A stretch of 64,000 nt of DNA from Symbiodinium natans (lineage: Eukaryota; Sar; Dinophyceae; Suessiales; Symbiodiniaceae), in assembly GCA_905221605.1 (NCBI GenBank), contig CAJNDS010002801.1, positions 62,001 to 126,000 on the forward strand, written 5' to 3'. The notes beneath the pieces are model-generated. The model was given only the letters and a program-made list of their open reading frames with translations. It made no database searches and had not been told where the DNA came from. Each line of letters starts with the position of its first letter. Position 1 is the stretch's first letter. Positions 61,229-64,000 of this stretch are shown in pieces. Made by a program: the position numbers and the translations under genes.

Positions 61229-61432
61229 CTACTGGTAAACACGTGTACGCAAGAACCGGCGACTCCCGAGCGACCAGCCCGAAAAACTGCCCGAGCCAAG
61301 CTGTTCCCGAACTGCCATGGGAAATGGCCATGACCGTGCATTGGTTTGGAACACAACGAGAGTGTCATGTGGCCACGCTGCAACGTAAGGTTCACCCAAC
61401 CAAAAACCAACATCAACAAGCATTGCTACCAA
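61229..61432 (-). CDS. Unrecognised exon
   Basis: The frame reads LGEPYVAAWPHDTLVVFQTN, then SWPFPMAVREQLGSGSFSGW and a basic end. A competing minus frame covers the same bases. Probably coding; function unknown. Confidence 0.4.
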   Translation of the reverse strand: MVAMLVDVGFWLGEPYVAAWPHDTLVVFQTNARSWPFPMAVREQLGSGSFSGWSLGSRRFLRTRVYQ

Positions 61433-62083
61433 GTCTCTTTGAGTCTTTCCTCGTAGCTCCTTCGCTGCCCATTCTTTTTACTGGGAGCCCCCACCACTTG
61501 ACAATCCGGTGAACAGGCATGCTCACTGTGTCACTTCCAAGATCTTCCAAGCCCGACTCATCCGTGAGAAAGTTGCGCGGATTGACATGGAAAGAACAGT
61601 GGCAGGCAACTGTAACGGCACAAAGCTAGCAGCAATCATGAAGATGGGAATAGAACAACATAGAATCCCACCCTACTGTGTAGCATGGTATGTGTTAAAT
61701 CATGTGTCATGTGAGATATGATTGCCCAAGTCTGTCCATGAGTCCTGGCCGCATGCAGCTCCCAAGCTTCGCTCAGCTCCGCAGAGATCAGCCGCAGAGT
61801 TTGCAAGATGCTCCTCCTCCGCTCTCAGAAAACCGACCCAAAAAACGGTGGTGTTCGGTCTGGGCTTCGGATTCGGCAAGATGTGCTACTACACGAGGTA
61901 TACTCTGTCTACCACTACGAATACCCTCCGGACATCTCCACTTAAAAGTCTGGCATCTGCAACGACAACCTACGTGACGATATTTCCCACAAATTTTGTA
62001 TAATATACTATTACACTTGTATATGTGTATACATTCATATATTACAACTAACTCTTTAAAAAAAACAACCTTCCTTTCTGCCG

Positions 62084-62180
62084 CGCGGCATCAGCTTCCG
62101 GGCCTCGGAGGTTTTGAGGGGCCGCGGCGGAGGCCGCAGGCCAGCGCTGAGCCCCATGCGCTCCAGGGCTGCGTGGCGCC
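62084..62180. other. GC-rich block between AT-rich flanks
   Basis: About 97 bases of very high GC sit between TA-rich stretches (61985-62060 and 62200-62280). The minus frame is open (ALERMGLSAGLRPPPRPLKT then SEARKLMPRGRK), so it may be an exon or a small inserted element. Confidence 0.4.
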
Positions 62181-62383
62181 TTTTCTGATAATACACCGTG
62201 GAGATGCAAGCATATACTGGCATCATGACATGCTCATGTAACAGTATATTTGGCATGTAATATACTATTCTTATGGCAGACTCATGAAATAATGCCATTC
62301 AGTTGTGTCATTTCGTAATAATCCGGAGTTCCTGCAGTGAAGAAAATAGGCCCCTTTGGACACACGTACCACGTTGTCACTGA

Positions 62384-62453
62384 AGGCACTGGGCCGGGTC
62401 CATCTCGTCCAGGGCTTTCTGGAAGCCAGCCTTGGAGCGATGAGTTCTGCATT
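62384..62453 (-). CDS. Probable terminal exon, short
   Basis: An AATGCAG acceptor is followed by THRSKAGFQKALDEMDPAQC, LQ and TGA. It is a natural-looking acidic end. The upstream frame at 62470-62540 (RSAIELPKDPVAWSQHLS) may be the previous exon. Confidence 0.4.
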
Positions 62454-63533
62454 CCTGTAGGGCGACTCAGGTGCTGCGACCAAGCAACTGGGTCCTTGGG
62501 CAGTTCGATGGCCGACCTAAGATGATGCACACAACATGTAGGGGCCCGCCCTTGCGTCAAAAAAAGCTAACTCACGGTGTGAGTCTGAGTACTGATTTGT
62601 TGTGCAGGCGGGCATTGCCTGTAAGCATGCAGCCAGGGCACTGCACTGCACCCATGAGGACAAGCATCGCGCGCATGCAAGCCATCAGTCTTAAGACATG
62701 GCCGCGGGTACATGCGCCCTCGACACCAGCCCTTGACAGTGAATCCATGCTGTGTGATGTGATGTTTGGCTTTGGCCATTGCTTCATGTGTGCCTGCTTA
62801 CTTTGAGCAGCTGCAGTGCGGCCAGGGGACTTTTGGCCGAGGCACCGCCGTGGCGACTATTCAAAAGAAAACCAACTTTCTACTGTTTAGCCTCCAAGCG
62901 TTATAAGGAACGCGTCCTCACCTTTCCAAACGACACCCTGACACAAGCATCACGATGATGCACTTCACCGAGACATGTTGAGATCAGAATCCAATCGGGC
63001 GAGGCGTTCCTTGTGAAAAGCTGGGCTCCTTGCATTGTGTTCGCCAATGCATGGAAGTACGTCACCGTCGTGTCAATCTGGGCACATTCTCAAGTTGGAA
63101 GCGCATCAAGAGGTTGTTTCTTCAGCTTTGTCTGTGTATATGTATATGTATATGTACACATAACTCATGATCAGCATCCTGTGGTCTGGGCCAACTTGGA
63201 CCCCTGCGTACTTCAATTCGCGGGCAAAGCGCTGCCTCTGAGGGTCTGCAGACCAGGCCTGGAAGGGTGATGAACTTTAGCTCCTTACTGATTTACTGCT
63301 TGCAGCGCGCCAATCATCTTCAACGGACAACGGATGCCCCAACAAAATCAAGTCTGGCAGCCACCGCAGGGAAAGAACGGAATCGGCAGCATCCCTTGAC
63401 AGTGGGATGCCCAAACGAGACCCCCCACCTCCTTCAAGGGGTCCAGCTTCCTTCGAAGGTAATGCCCCAGTGAAAGTTAGCGCACGTGCCATCTTGTAGC
63501 TCGCATTTACACTGGCATAGCAAGCAAAAGCAC

Positions 63534-63662
63534 CTTGCTGGTCAAAGTGCACCCGGCATGGATTCAGGGGGACTGGAGGGGGATGAACAATCAAGCCGCG
63601 TTTGGGAAGAAAAAGAAACTGCATGGGCCGCTGGAAGTACCCAAGTACAGCCCACAAGTCTC
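63534..63662 (-). CDS. Unrecognised exon, clean phase-1 boundaries
   Basis: A GACCGCAG acceptor, then DLWAVLGYFQRPMQFLFLPK, RGLIVHPPPVPLNP and CRVHFDQQ, then donor GTGCTT. Length is 129 bases with both boundaries in phase 1. Upstream, about 63770-63698 (DFRCFALRFGPVDCCAANRL) is a second candidate, but its phase does not match directly. Confidence 0.5.
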
Positions 63663-64000
63663 CTGCGGTCGACAGTTGATCCGCCATCCGAGCCAGCCTG
63701 CCTGTTCGCAGGTTCTGTCAGCCGATTAGCGGCGCAGCAGTCCACAGGTCCGAATCGCAGCGCGAAGCACCGAAAGTCTTTTGAAGCATAATCGCGGCCA
63801 TGTGTAGCAGAATAATCTAACGCAAGGGACATGCAAAGCCAGCCCTGTCCCTCATCGCCGCACAAGCTGCCACGGTGACTGGCCAAGGGCATCACTTTAC
63901 TGTTGAAATATTTGCTATATCCGCTTGCCGCTTGTCGTGAGACGCATGATGCACCCCCCTTGGGTGGCATCACCATTCACCATGCCTGCCCTGGAGCCAG

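Noticed and set aside
63663-63697. 35-base intron between two exons near 63.7 kb
   Set aside because: The phases of the flanking frames do not match, unlike the 36-base case at 50494-50529.
1-64000. CRISPR arrays, rRNA or tRNA genes, prokaryotic operons, phage or defence systems
   Set aside because: No spaced direct repeats, no ribosomal or tRNA-like blocks recognised by eye, and the gene structure is intron-rich eukaryotic. A tRNAscan/Rfam run would be decisive.

Overview
The window looks like nuclear DNA of a dinoflagellate (Symbiodiniaceae-like). This is inferred from four things. Nearly every convincing coding segment lies on the minus strand, as a one-way gene array. Introns start with GC (sometimes GA) about as often as GT, and acceptors are usually AG followed by G. 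Very long intronless genes sit beside genes cut into 50-130 base exons. The gene content includes an intraflagellar transport protein, an ankyrin protein, a beta-helix/multi-membrane surface protein and a copia-type retroelement remnant. No species can be assigned from sequence alone.

Layout in + coordinates, with minus genes read right to left. Base 3-275 (+) is the tail of a Ty1/copia polyprotein. From 0.9 to 22.5 kb there are many minus-strand exon-like segments of one or more very large alpha-helical proteins that I cannot name. Within them are an armadillo-like exon series (18.9-22.4 kb) and four UBA-domain exons (13.4-17.1 kb) arranged as a duplicated pair. From 22.8 to 25.0 kb is an intronless ankyrin-repeat gene. 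From 26.6 to 27.0 kb is an AT-microsatellite-flanked hairpin repeat. From 28.5 to 29.8 kb are exons of a dual-specificity phosphatase. From 30.0 to 33.2 kb is a Gln/Glu/Ala-rich multi-exon gene. From 35.3 to 39.5 kb is a complete intronless IFT144/WDR19 gene. From 40.0 to 41.2 kb is an intronless PLOD-type glycosyltransferase. From 41.7 to 48.4 kb is a surface protein with beta-helix modules, a Cys-rich segment and membrane helices, whose exon chain can be followed closely. From 49.4 to 55.4 kb are exons of an IP3-receptor/ryanodine-receptor-like channel (tentative). From 56.5 to 57.3 kb is the catalytic core of a protein kinase. From 57.8 to 63.7 kb are scattered further minus-strand exons of unknown genes.

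Functional links are only suggestive. IFT144 points to a flagellated cell. The beta-helix/TM protein and the glycosyltransferase would belong to the secretory or surface route, and the channel, kinase and phosphatase to signalling. Tandem array membership in dinoflagellates does not imply an operon; each mRNA is normally matured by spliced-leader trans-splicing. I found no clear relict spliced leader, rRNA, tRNA or CRISPR array by eye. Exon ends are hand calls from splice motifs and reading phase and need transcript support.
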